NCBI GenBank assembly: GCA_038202665.1
Contig: JBBRES010000003.1
Coordinates: 1-34,700 of the forward strand
Reading direction: 5' to 3'
Source: Kapaibacterium sp038202665
GTDB lineage: Bacteria; Bacteroidota; Ignavibacteria; Kapaibacteriales; Kapaibacteriaceae
DNA length: 34,700 nucleotides
The stretch's first letter is position 1; each line of letters opens with the position of its first letter. Below the pieces are notes generated by a model that was not told where the DNA came from, searched no databases, and worked only from the letters and a program-made list of their open reading frames with translations. A program made the position numbers and the translations under genes. Shown piece by piece: positions 24,901 through 31,450 of this stretch.

Positions 24901-25883
24901 GCAACAGTAACTTGATTCGGAGTTGGATACAGTTGAAGGTTTGAACCCACATACTGATCAACCGGAGCTTGTTGAATCTGAAGAGCACCACCGTGGTAGC
25001 GCGCCATGTTGTTGCGGAATGAGCAACCTACAAGCCATGTACGAACAGAGAACGTAGAGATAGCTCCACCGCTTCCGTTTGTTTGGCGCAAGATGTTGTC
25101 ATTTACTGCAAACTGATCTTGACGTGTTAGTTGTTGACCATTTGAATTGGCAAGGTAGATCGGTTGATTGTCAACCGTTGTGTCCTTGCGGAAATTCAAG
25201 AAGTCTACATCACGGAAGAATGCAGCGCGTGCACCTGGCAGAACGATGATGTGACCCCATTCGCGAGAGAAGTTATTCACGTCTCCTGCAACGAATGTGA
25301 TTCGTGCTGCCGATACATTAATCCTGCTACCAAGCATCGGACGGAACCAAGGGTTCAATCTGATCGCCGCTTGTTGACCGCCAAGTTCAAGACGACCGGC
25401 CTTGTACATGATGGCCTTCGCAGGCGTGAGACCCATAAGGTTCGGATCAGAACCCAGATCTACATTAAACACAATTCCGTACTTGGACGGGTGAATCGTG
25501 GGCTCCGTAGCGATCGTGGATGTTACGACGCCAGGAGCGCCGAAATAATTCACGTCGTCGTAGCCAGTATATGGCGGGAACAGTGCATTCACTGCGTTCG
25601 CATTATACGTGGCGGAAGCGCGACCATCCGCAAGAATTCGGCCACCCGTTGAGTCGATCATTCGACCGTTCGGAAGGAACTCCACGCGGGTCCCGAGCTC
25701 AATGACTAACGTACCACCGATCGTAAACGATCCTGAGATACGGTAAATCGTGTCACGTACGAATACGCGCACTTGGCCCGGAGGGAGACTACCGCGCACT
25801 TCAACGTAGTCCTGAGCATGGACCACAGAAAAGGCGGCGGTAAGCACAAGCAGCAAGCTGCTTAGACGAAACCAACGTTGCAT
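18903..25883 (-). CDS. Giant T9SS-secreted protein with Pmp-like GGA(I/L/V) repeats (2326 residues)
   Basis: A very large exported surface protein. The signal peptide is cleaved after about Ala23 (VHA|QDY). Residues about 270-860 contain about a dozen GGA(I/L/V) motifs (GGAIS, GGALQ, GGALY, GGAIY, GGAVY, GGAIA) alternating with FxxN motifs (FRNN, FTGN, FSAN, FQMN, FSSN, FRSN), the pattern of chlamydial Pmp beta-helices. Residues about 1810-1920 look like a putative-Ig/cadherin-like module (ALEDEDYNIQ, then PAWLKIDRVSGLLYGTP). The end is a T9SS type A sorting domain: SAAPNPFSEST, VEIYDAIGTKVVTL, LANGVYTCRISDG, ending IVLVR. The ATG at 25883 has a strong GGAGG 5 nt upstream; the earlier start at 25907 has none. 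No catalytic motif is seen; a role in adhesion or surface layer is likely. Confidence 0.87.
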   Translation of the reverse strand: MQRWFRLSSLLLVLTAAFSVVHAQDYVEVRGSLPPGQVRVFVRDTIYRISGSFTIGGTLVIELGTRVEFLPNGRMIDSTGGRILADGRASATYNANAVNALFPPYTGYDDVNYFGAPGVVTSTIATEPTIHPSKYGIVFNVDLGSDPNLMGLTPAKAIMYKAGRLELGGQQAAIRLNPWFRPMLGSRINVSAARITFVAGDVNNFSREWGHIIVLPGARAAFFRDVDFLNFRKDTTVDNQPIYLANSNGQQLTRQDQFAVNDNILRQTNGSGGAISTFSVRTWLVGCSFRNNMARYHGGALQIQQAPVDQYVGSNLQLYPTPNQVTVANLQPYAAQTNPYITSVVNAQPIQQNIPSIDNLFSSAAEPSFTDTERQSLDDARLAMYLGRIRQIRFISNRVLLANVDTVRIGNIRVVTDVATRASTRPFEDRSKKNDAFGGALYISGRSTMIVGLGINDFQGKDTVEFTGNYAENRQSTELLNGIRSNGARGGALYLDGTGTHLIVAGRYTSNKTVTPYISNTNITTPTEFVGNYSQGGAIYTSATAGQLQIRGGLDNNPSTLFSANESGRGGAVYVEASTDILPSPWIGGSDGVIVARNYGFNIKFQMNKAITEGGAIYAARNPMVYGAGGAAGPLWVYGTNYGVEFSSNTSGYSGGAIAVALPLNLSLSRRSMRFVRAHFITNSTGNIADSMKPYVRGGGGLYTVNADLNMVKGVEFRSNKSYNGNGGAIAMVTPDAFLRKRFFFTDLATPIIDATGVVVDYTVNDAVFTGLVAGPKADERMLTRFYDNMAYPNPARQGNGTTQKGANGNLLHPGTTIRENGTGLGGAIYILDSVRIRVDTVWMDRVRMQNNSAYSGAAIYSDNYDLKIALQRCLVTGNRATSPIGRNVDTVTGPLVNSENIVSSDLAGAVLYGEITGPLPWSTFSTASNSIYDNDARFIIRLPDAYDTKGVLAGTTGVGFGGVDTLRGNYWGRTEANVQTILPISANNTFQRIQESFFIAGNGKTHMRFMRTATNNPTEQGPFESTWYYQYKAIPIYSFPDTLLMEGRIYDIFDKGTDIKTADYSRRRMSPIEDFAVGIPPVLRAYMDSTQPSYLKYVKRTTRNPFDAEMYPYIAKVQTEFIGDHPIGYPLFLETRADYGQTAEISNNDRRAINETVFFVINQRTGDYIRVNMMQKTLTDTVFRARVELVPDSTNGGDPNIRRSYENLSSYGTGATLLQRIARNAAAEDSAALAGRRWDGSVVAGELGGAGFRLGNRPGLPFSNTGSDGSKETYFGGERYRALPVIAGDQVSVISRTVLWRAGVVPALDGGLTFTVGNTTTPPVFTGSADTLRNLTIPEMRNRVFVTENRLYTPKNDGKWFFEPASYPADSTGTPIAALDYTERDSIFTITAVDVNRFYDPRSVMDSTFGSYLSYDWSITDQNSALKYWLRDTLVTAGNASGVNGTKWGATGYRMLRGRPINPYIVPGGEEVRVVAKNFPPSIEIVDSLRASGISEDVISRWMYLYPSYFHAEAYDNNSIPLDQRNQSNTNARYLQQDTVDFAWMDTVSYRFHIHVVDSMPRFVWAYKPTTGGQQYTSMLTGDVTIVLDPTTTDTNSFKNGVWIDTLRMTPTVSRVGRFLIAPNAIIDERYNDPAATPTQQPDDLNVQFVANLTDSLRFMLDVNTDDEFEDNAAVDNNRAIVQKFGPWDFRYGKTAYGFMSTAIRQAPGDTTLDEVLQARPIWMASRYLRKYNASSVADPVAADFTSMGRMNVRIAADEARQILTPIGQVNGALNVDSLVTLVVNDGHGGLNYMTRRVFVNVQPTIVTESLPDALEDEDYNIQLLDSSRRIKVYDPNFGQAQDYELIYTNETRTTIAVDPYFSEAGSIALDSTRKTTPAWLKIDRVSGLLYGTPRVTDLPRTDTSINVTVLVTDRGGLRAIKTLPMTIRYHNHNPRLFSSPIIRCVDKDQAYSDTIRVADLDLLRKQSGNETLTFTVLEPTEGTWTVTPNQLKSPIADTQLVVISTDKMVATPVNGRVIIRIVVEDASGAKDTLSYAVSVSATTRFTAPVRVENNLGAFQVLVFGVGGTETATRGDENGSFGQLDSNYCEYELPPVPYLDVFDARWTIPNRNGVLRNIYPYSNTAGEAIYRARFQGGGETGQSSATYPVRVSWCRSAIPAVDAQNPGSYYIRDDISNGALFSYNMKTGNGRSAADIGHRTDGSCDTLVISRDALKGFIIVYDFTTAVNETEAPLADLAITSAAPNPFSESTMITFSTPVSQLVSVEIYDAIGTKVVTLAKSTFDAGRHMVEWNGSSNGLALANGVYTCRISDGTRSVTQQIVLVR
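23310..25075 (-). repeat. Degenerate protein repeat region: GGA(I/L/V)x with FxxN, about 12 copies
   Basis: In the giant gene, this stretch encodes irregularly spaced repeats with a Gly-Gly-Ala-aliphatic core and, between them, Phe/Tyr-x-x-Asn. The repeats are visible only at protein level; the DNA copies differ. Such repeats fold as right-handed beta-helices with stacked Asn in known families. Confidence 0.75.
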
Positions 25884-25978
25884 ACTACCTCCAGTTGTTA
25901 AAAACATATGCTTTGCTTACTTCTTTGTTGTTCTTTTTCATTGTCATTTCTTGGTCAGACGGAAAAAACCGAAAAGGT

Positions 25979-26689
25979 CTAATCAATTGCCATGCCAAGG
26001 CGTGCAAGACCCGTTCTTGCAAAGGATGCAAATTCGGACCCATCACTGCGTTTGACTATATCTGTATAGGACTTAGCAGCTTTTTCCTTGTTGCCGGCTT
26101 TCTCATACGCAAGTCCCGCGTAGAGGAGACATCGATCTTCGAGTCCGGACTTGCCTGAAATTCCAGCAGCCCTTTCATAGAGCTCAGCCGCTCCCGCCCA
26201 ATCGCTTTCCTGCTCCTTGCAGGCTCCAAGGCCTGTAAGAGCACCCACTTGTACCAACGGTGCATCAGAGTTTTGAGCATTTTCGAACTGCTCTTTTGCC
26301 TCTGCATACTTTCCAAGGTTTACGTAGCAATTGCCAGTCATCAGCGCTGCAAGCTTCCCTGCATCCGTGCCGCCATACTGCTCCACAATGGCCTCAAGAC
26401 CCAAAACTGTCTCGCTGCCAATAGGTGCTATGCCCTTTGCCGTGAGTGCCTTCTCGAACTCGCCCTGGTCAAAGACCGTGCGGATTCTTGAGATTGCTGT
26501 GTTGGCCTCTTCGTTTTTTTCGTGTTGCGCATTGCTATACATCATGTATCCGCCAATGGCCACAACAACAACAAATGCTGCCGCAACAAGGATGTACCAC
26601 TGTTGTTGAAGACGCTGGATAAGGCTCAACGGCGCCTCGTGAGGCGCAACTGTGGCTAATCCGTGGATCTTCTCTGCTTGATTACTCAT
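25979..26689 (-). CDS. Membrane-anchored TPR protein (YfgM-like)
   Basis: A 236-residue protein with one membrane helix at about 32-51 (WYILVAAAFVVVVAIGGYMMY), a short N-terminal part that should be cytoplasmic, and a periplasmic-side region of TPR-like helices (NLGKYAEAKEQFENA, ALTGLGACKEQ, YAGLAYEKAGNKEKAAKSY). Length and layout match the YfgM/tetratricopeptide family that assists folding of secreted proteins at the Sec translocon. GAGG lies just before the ATG at 26689. It has its own well-formed promoter (26758-26787) and lies upstream of the giant cargo gene, consistent with a helper role in export; that link is inferred. Confidence 0.8.
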   Translation of the reverse strand: MSNQAEKIHGLATVAPHEAPLSLIQRLQQQWYILVAAAFVVVVAIGGYMMYSNAQHEKNEEANTAISRIRTVFDQGEFEKALTAKGIAPIGSETVLGLEAIVEQYGGTDAGKLAALMTGNCYVNLGKYAEAKEQFENAQNSDAPLVQVGALTGLGACKEQESDWAGAAELYERAAGISGKSGLEDRCLLYAGLAYEKAGNKEKAAKSYTDIVKRSDGSEFASFARTGLARLGMAID

Positions 26690-26757
26690 AGGTCCTCAAA
26701 ATCAAAAACAATGAGGCACACGGAGCCCTGGACGCCCCGCGCGCTTCATCGAAGACG

Positions 26758-26787
26758 CAAATATACCCCGTCACGGTTCAAAAACAA
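26758..26787 (-). promoter_or_regulatory. Bacteroidota-type promoter (TTG-N19-TATATTTG) for the TPR gene
   Basis: On the minus strand TTG at 26787-26785 is followed after 19 nt by TATATTTG (26765-26758), an exact fit to the -33/-7 consensus and spacing. A leader of about 60 nt would precede the ATG. This is the best-formed promoter in the window and may also drive the cargo cluster. Confidence 0.75.
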
Positions 26788-26803
26788 AAATCAATTCGTA
26801 GTC

Positions 26804-26831
26804 CTAACCCTTAAATTTTTAGGCGGGTTAG
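26804..26831 (-). other. Inverted repeat in the gap after the E1 gene
   Basis: CTAACCC (26804-26810) and GGGTTAG (26825-26831) form a 7-bp stem with an AT-rich 14-nt loop, about 40 bp after the E1 stop. It could act in transcript ending; no T-run follows, so the call is weak. Confidence 0.35.
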
Positions 26832-26852
26832 TGCTTGTCGGCGACCTGACAG

Positions 26853-26870
26853 TGTGAAAACGTTTCCACA
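26853..26870. promoter_or_regulatory. Near-perfect 18-bp palindrome, LacI/CcpA-operator-like
   Basis: TGTGAAAACGTTTCCACA is a palindrome centred on CG with one imperfect pair. It contains TGAAAACGTTTCCA, which fits the LacI-family/CcpA pattern TGNAANCGNWNNCA. It lies 3 bp past the E1 stop codon and about 85 bp upstream of the TPR promoter. It may be an operator, or part of a transcript-ending hairpin. Confidence 0.4.
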
Positions 26871-26872
26871 GT

Positions 26873-28978
26873 TCAAAAGCGTGCTGTTGATCGGATTGCT
26901 CCGATCACGTCGTCTACGCTCAAGAGAGTTGCTGCCTCGAGTGACTTTGCAAAGCCTACTGGCGTATCCTTAGACCCAACTCGAACAACAGGAGCATCGA
27001 GCGAGCTAAACAGCTCTTCCGTGATGGTCGAAGCGATCTCTCCGCCAAACCCTGCGGTTTTCTTGTCTTCATGCGCCACAACGCACCTGCCGGTACGCCG
27101 TACCGATTCGAGGACCATGTCCTTGTCCCAAGGAGCCAACGAACGGAGGTCGATAACCTCTACGCTGATGCCTTCCGTGGCTAGCCGTTCGGCTGCCTGC
27201 AGAGACCAGTGCACGGCCGTTCCATAACTGACTACCGTGACGTCCGACCCTGCACGACGGATCTTTGCCTTGCCGAACGGAATGATGAAGTCGTCCGCCG
27301 GCATGCTTGCCGACGTAGGACGGTAGTTGTACAAGAACTTCGGCTCGAGGTACATCGTGATGCCCTCAGACCGAATGGCATTGCGCATGAGCCCAATAGC
27401 ATCGTCCGCAAAGGCGGGAATCACTACTCGGAGGCCAGGTAGCGTCGTAAACGTGCCCTCGAGGTTCTGAGAGTGATAGAGGCCTCCTTGTATGTAGCCG
27501 CCACTTGCAAGACGTATAACCATGTTGGGGGCGAACTGACCTCGCGTACGCCAATAGTCGTGCGTACATTCGATGAGCTGCTCCATAGCAGGCCAGAAGT
27601 AGTCTGCGAACTCAGCCCCCTCTACGACAACTCGGATGTCCTTCCGATACCGACACATTCCGTTTGCCGTACCCACGATGAAGTCTTCCGCAATTGGCGC
27701 ATTCCAAATGCGATCGTTGCCGAATTCGTCGAGAAGACCCTTGCAGACGTTGAAAATGCCCTGCTTTTTCTTCGAGGCAACGTCCTGACCAAACAAGAAT
27801 GTGTTGGGGTTACGACGGAATTCTTCGATGAGTGCCGTGTTGATTCCCTCTCGGAAAGTGAGCTGCGGCGCCGAAGGGTCGTTGACGTACTTCGATTCGC
27901 TCGTGTCCGAATAATCCACAACGGATGGCGGAACGAGAAACTCCGTGTAGGATGAACCCACCGGATCGGGAAGTGCTTCCACAACATCTGCCGCCGCAAA
28001 AACGGCGAGCTTGTTTGCCTCTTCGATGGCGAGGAGTTCCGCGTCGGTTGCAATCCCATTGGCGATCAACGTTGCGCGCATGCGCGGCAGCGGATCGCGG
28101 GACTTCATAGCCGCAAAGTCTTCCGATGGACGGTAGAGTTCATGATTGTCGGAGTTGGAATGCGATCCGATTCGGTCGCAGTCTGCATGGACCATGGCCG
28201 GACCTTTCCCCGTTACAACGTATGCACGAGCTTCTTCGAGAGCACGATACGAGGCCATGGGGTTGCGTCCGTCACATTCGATGATCTTGAGGTTCGGAAA
28301 ACCTTTGAAGTTGTCCGACACGATCTGGTTCGAGGTCTGGTCCTTCAGCGGAACAGATATGCCGTATTTGTTATTCTGGATGACAAAGATCACAGGGAGT
28401 TTCTCACGGTCCGCACCATTGACGGCCTCGTAATAGTATCCCTCAGAAGTGGTGCTTTCTCCTGTCGAGCAGTAAACGACCTCGTCACCAGCATACTTGC
28501 GGATAGACCGAGCCAGACCAACGGCCTGCTGGGAATGGTTGCCGGTACAAGAAGAACTGTTCTGCAACCCGATGGAGATCTTGGCAAAGTGGTTCGACAT
28601 GTGGCGTCCACCCCCGGCTACATCGGCGTCTTTGCTCAAACCATTTGCGATGATCTCTTCAACCGTAACGCCCGCTGCGAGCGATGTGAGCATGTCGCGA
28701 TAGTAGGGGAACAAGTAGTCCTTCCCCGGACGGAAGATCTTGCCCATTGCAAGCTGAATACCGTCGTGACCCGCAAACGGAGCGTGATACGACCATCCCT
28801 TGGCCATCTTGAGGTAGAGAGCAGCCTTCTCGTCTAGGCGCCGCCCAAGCTGCTGGGTCTTGTACCAATCCAACAGGGTGGCAGCGTCAAACCCAGTTAC
28901 ATCAAAGGTCGCAACTGTCGGTTGCGCGGTCTTGGCCGCTACGGGGGCCGGGGCTTTCGTGGTCTTCGCTTTCGACAT
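26873..28978 (-). CDS. 2-oxoacid dehydrogenase E1, fused alpha and beta subunits
   Basis: A 701-residue thiamine-diphosphate enzyme that decarboxylates branched-chain or other 2-oxoacids and passes the acyl group to a lipoyl E2. Residues about 30-345 are the alpha part: PYYRD (91-95) and a TPP site CSTGESTTSEG...QNN (170-203). The usual GDG of this motif reads Gly173-Glu174-Ser175. The loop RIGSHSNSDNHELYR resembles the phosphorylation loop of branched-chain E1-alpha. Residues about 365-701 are the beta part (EGAEFADYFWPAMEQL). The N-terminus is an Ala/Pro/Lys linker. An upstream ATG at 29023 would overlap gatB; the ATG at 28978 has GGAG 8 nt upstream. It follows gatB by 28 bp. Pyruvate or 2-oxobutanoate are possible substrates. 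Confidence 0.88.
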   Translation of the reverse strand: MSKAKTTKAPAPVAAKTAQPTVATFDVTGFDAATLLDWYKTQQLGRRLDEKAALYLKMAKGWSYHAPFAGHDGIQLAMGKIFRPGKDYLFPYYRDMLTSLAAGVTVEEIIANGLSKDADVAGGGRHMSNHFAKISIGLQNSSSCTGNHSQQAVGLARSIRKYAGDEVVYCSTGESTTSEGYYYEAVNGADREKLPVIFVIQNNKYGISVPLKDQTSNQIVSDNFKGFPNLKIIECDGRNPMASYRALEEARAYVVTGKGPAMVHADCDRIGSHSNSDNHELYRPSEDFAAMKSRDPLPRMRATLIANGIATDAELLAIEEANKLAVFAAADVVEALPDPVGSSYTEFLVPPSVVDYSDTSESKYVNDPSAPQLTFREGINTALIEEFRRNPNTFLFGQDVASKKKQGIFNVCKGLLDEFGNDRIWNAPIAEDFIVGTANGMCRYRKDIRVVVEGAEFADYFWPAMEQLIECTHDYWRTRGQFAPNMVIRLASGGYIQGGLYHSQNLEGTFTTLPGLRVVIPAFADDAIGLMRNAIRSEGITMYLEPKFLYNYRPTSASMPADDFIIPFGKAKIRRAGSDVTVVSYGTAVHWSLQAAERLATEGISVEVIDLRSLAPWDKDMVLESVRRTGRCVVAHEDKKTAGFGGEIASTITEELFSSLDAPVVRVGSKDTPVGFAKSLEAATLLSVDDVIGAIRSTARF

Positions 28979-29006
28979 CGGAATCTCCGTTTCTGTACTT
29001 CGTTCG

Positions 29007-30461
29007 TTATTCGTGTGCATCAAGCGCGCTTTGCATCAGAGCGCTCACCATCGATGGATTGGCAGTACCTCCGGAGGCCTTGAGAACCTGGCCTACGAAG
29101 AACCCCAACAGATTGGTCTTACCGTCTTTGTACTTCTGCAAATTATCTGGGTTTGTTTGAATCACCGTGCGAACCATTTCCTCAAGCGCACCTGCGTCTG
29201 AGTTCTGCGTAAGTCCATTTTTTTCAATCACGTCGGAAGCCAGCTCGCCAGATGCCAACATTTCTGGGAAAATATCCTTGGCGACCTTGTTGCTGATCTT
29301 CCCTGCTGCAACGGCTTCCACCAATGATGCGAGCTGATCGGGCGTACATCCCGTATCTCGAATCCCACATTTTCGCTCACCCATAATCCGCATGAGCTCC
29401 GTCATAATCCAGTTCGAGACCTGCTTTGCGGCTTCATGGTCTAGGCCAGGCACGGCAGCGCAGGCTTCTTCATAGTAGTCTGCCACAGACGTTTCGTCGG
29501 CAAGGATCGAGGCGTCGTACGCTGGAAGACCGTATTGAGCCATGAATCGGCGTTTTTTAGCTAATCCAAGTTCAGGGAGGGTGGCAAGGATGGCATCAAG
29601 CCACTCTTGCTCGACAACAACGTGCGTGAGGTCCGGCTCGGGGAAATACCTGTAATCATGAGCCATTTCCTTGGTGCGCATCACTCTGGTTGCTTGTGCC
29701 GCCGCATCCCACATACAGGTTACTTGACGCACCGTGCCGCCACTCTCCACGAGTTCGATCTGCCTCTGGATCTCGTAAGCAATGGCCTTTTCCACGTTTC
29801 GGAAGCTGTTCAGATTCTTGACTTCTGTTTTGGTGCCTAGATGTTTCTGACCGATCGGACGGATCGAAACGTTCGCGTCGCACCGGAGTGAGCCTTCTTC
29901 GAGATTGCCGTCGCAGATGTTCAGGTAGACCAAAATCTGACGGACATGCATCAAGTATTGATATGCTTCGTGGGCGCTTCGCAAGTCTGGTTCACTCACG
30001 ATCTCGATAAGAGGAACGCCACTCCGATTGAGGTCTACCAGTGTGTCGATGTCGAGGTCATGAATAGACTTGCCAGAGTCCTCTTCCATGTGAATGCGTG
30101 TGATACCAATGGTTTTCACACCATCGTTGGTCTCGATCTCTACGTGGCCGTCGTAGCAAATCGGATCTGCGTACTGCGAAATCTGATAGCCCTTGGGAAG
30201 ATCAGGGTAGAAATAGTTCTTTCGAGAGAACGAGGAACGTTCCCGTATGGAACAGCTTGTGGCCAAGCCCATTTTGACTGCGAAGAGGACGAGGTTTTCG
30301 TTCAGAACAGGCAGTGTACCGGGATGACCTAGGCAGATCGGACACACGTTCACATTCGGTTGCGCACCGAATGTGGTCGGACAGGCACAAAATGCCTTCG
30401 ACGCCGTCTTGAGTTGGGCGTGAATCTCGAGGCCGATAACTGCTTCGTAAGCTGAATGCAT
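29007..30461 (-). CDS. gatB: Asp/Glu-tRNA amidotransferase subunit B
   Basis: A 484-residue subunit of GatCAB, which converts Glu-tRNA(Gln) and/or Asp-tRNA(Asn) to the amide forms. The N-terminus YEAVIGLEIHAQLKT is characteristic. A Cys cluster for zinc is visible (Cys25, Cys27, Cys40, Cys43). The motifs RKNYFYPDLPKGYQISQ, SGVPLIEIVSEPDLRS and KTEVKNLNSFRNVEKAI are intact, and the C-terminal helical YqeY-like domain is complete. gatA and gatC are not in the window. A TAGTTTTG box ends 7 nt before the ATG, suggesting its own promoter and a nearly leaderless mRNA. Confidence 0.97.
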   Translation of the reverse strand: MHSAYEAVIGLEIHAQLKTASKAFCACPTTFGAQPNVNVCPICLGHPGTLPVLNENLVLFAVKMGLATSCSIRERSSFSRKNYFYPDLPKGYQISQYADPICYDGHVEIETNDGVKTIGITRIHMEEDSGKSIHDLDIDTLVDLNRSGVPLIEIVSEPDLRSAHEAYQYLMHVRQILVYLNICDGNLEEGSLRCDANVSIRPIGQKHLGTKTEVKNLNSFRNVEKAIAYEIQRQIELVESGGTVRQVTCMWDAAAQATRVMRTKEMAHDYRYFPEPDLTHVVVEQEWLDAILATLPELGLAKKRRFMAQYGLPAYDASILADETSVADYYEEACAAVPGLDHEAAKQVSNWIMTELMRIMGERKCGIRDTGCTPDQLASLVEAVAAGKISNKVAKDIFPEMLASGELASDVIEKNGLTQNSDAGALEEMVRTVIQTNPDNLQKYKDGKTNLLGFFVGQVLKASGGTANPSMVSALMQSALDAHE

Positions 30462-30468
30462 AGGGCAG

Positions 30469-30476
30469 CAAAACTA
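30469..30476 (-). promoter_or_regulatory. Candidate -7 box (TAGTTTTG) for gatB
   Basis: The minus strand reads TAGTTTTG, an exact TAnnTTTG match in the 47-bp gap between the dehydratase gene and gatB, ending 7 nt before the ATG. No -33 TTG is seen at the normal distance. Confidence 0.5.
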
Positions 30477-30508
30477 CGAAGGGGCTAGGGAAGTTCTTCG
30501 AGCGGAGT

Positions 30509-31450
30509 TTAGAAGTGCAGGAACCGGCGAACGTCAATGTTTCCCCCACAGAGGATCACCCCAACGCGCTTCCCACGAAGAAGATCCGGTTGTTCGAGGA
30601 GTGACCCAATCGTGACTGTTGCTGATGGTTCCACGACGAGTTTCATGTGCTCCATGACAAGATAGAGTCCTTCCAAGATGCTGGCCTCGGTGGCGGTAAT
30701 GATGCGAACACCATGATGTTGGAGGATCTCGAAGGTATGATGGCCAAGAGATGTTCGCAGACCGTCGGCTACCGTCTGTGGGTCGCCACTCTTGATGATG
30801 TGTCCTGCTGCGAGAGACCTCATCGCATCATCGGCCATTGAAGGCTCGGCACCTATGATGTCAATGTCTGGTCGGAGCGCACGCGCAACGACGGCGGTTC
30901 CACTCATCAATCCACCGCCACCAACAGGCGCCATGATCACGTCCAGATCGCCCACGTCCGTCATGAGTTCGAGTGCTGCCGTCCCTTGTCCAGCAATCAC
31001 ACGCAGATCGTTTGACGGGTGCACGATATGTGCTCCCGATTCCGCAACAATCGATGTCAGTGTTTCTTCGCGTGCAGAAAGTGTCGGTTCACAAAACACA
31101 ATGCGTGCACCTTGCCCTTCTACAGCTCGCTTTTTCACTTCAGGTACCGTGTGCGGCATCACGATTGTACAAGCTATGCCTCGCAGGGAAGCTGCATAGG
31201 CCAACGCGACTGCGTGATTACCTGAAGAATGTGTTGCGACTCCTTGGCGTGCAGACGCATCGTCGAGCGACAATACGGCGTTCACGGCACCGCGGGGCTT
31301 GAAGGCACCGAAGTGCTGCAGGTTCTCGCACTTGAAATAGAACTGGGCATTGAATCTTCGATCGAAATAGTCGGATGTCGCAATAGGAGTTCTGCGAACA
31401 TGCGGTTCGATGCGCAGAGCAGCTTCGCGTATCGTGTCGAGCGTGATCAC
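30509..31450 (-). CDS. Threonine/serine dehydratase, PLP fold type II
   Basis: A 313-residue pyridoxal-phosphate enzyme that likely converts threonine to 2-oxobutanoate (or serine to pyruvate). The PLP lysine is Lys51 in FKPRGA, SSGNHA is at 75-80, and the phosphate-binding Gly loop GGGGLMSG is near 176-183. There is no C-terminal ACT domain, so it is like the catabolic or serine-racemase-like short form and should lack isoleucine feedback. It starts at GTG directly after the TAA of the CHAP-protein gene, with no gap. 2-Oxobutanoate would be a possible substrate for the E1 enzyme downstream. Serine racemase activity is an alternative that cannot be excluded. Confidence 0.88.
   Translation of the reverse strand: MITLDTIREAALRIEPHVRRTPIATSDYFDRRFNAQFYFKCENLQHFGAFKPRGAVNAVLSLDDASARQGVATHSSGNHAVALAYAASLRGIACTIVMPHTVPEVKKRAVEGQGARIVFCEPTLSAREETLTSIVAESGAHIVHPSNDLRVIAGQGTAALELMTDVGDLDVIMAPVGGGGLMSGTAVVARALRPDIDIIGAEPSMADDAMRSLAAGHIIKSGDPQTVADGLRTSLGHHTFEILQHHGVRIITATEASILEGLYLVMEHMKLVVEPSATVTIGSLLEQPDLLRGKRVGVILCGGNIDVRRFLHF

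Noticed and set aside
25957..25980. Possible terminator after the TPR gene (AGAC...GTCT with T-rich centre)
   Set aside because: The stem is only 4 bp with a large loop, so it is too weak to call.
25895..26158. Plus-strand frame of 87 codons with a hydrophobic start in the gap before the giant gene
   Set aside because: It begins at TTG, its hydrophobic start comes from T-rich leader DNA, and the rest lies opposite the TPR gene. No promoter or Shine-Dalgarno sequence was seen.
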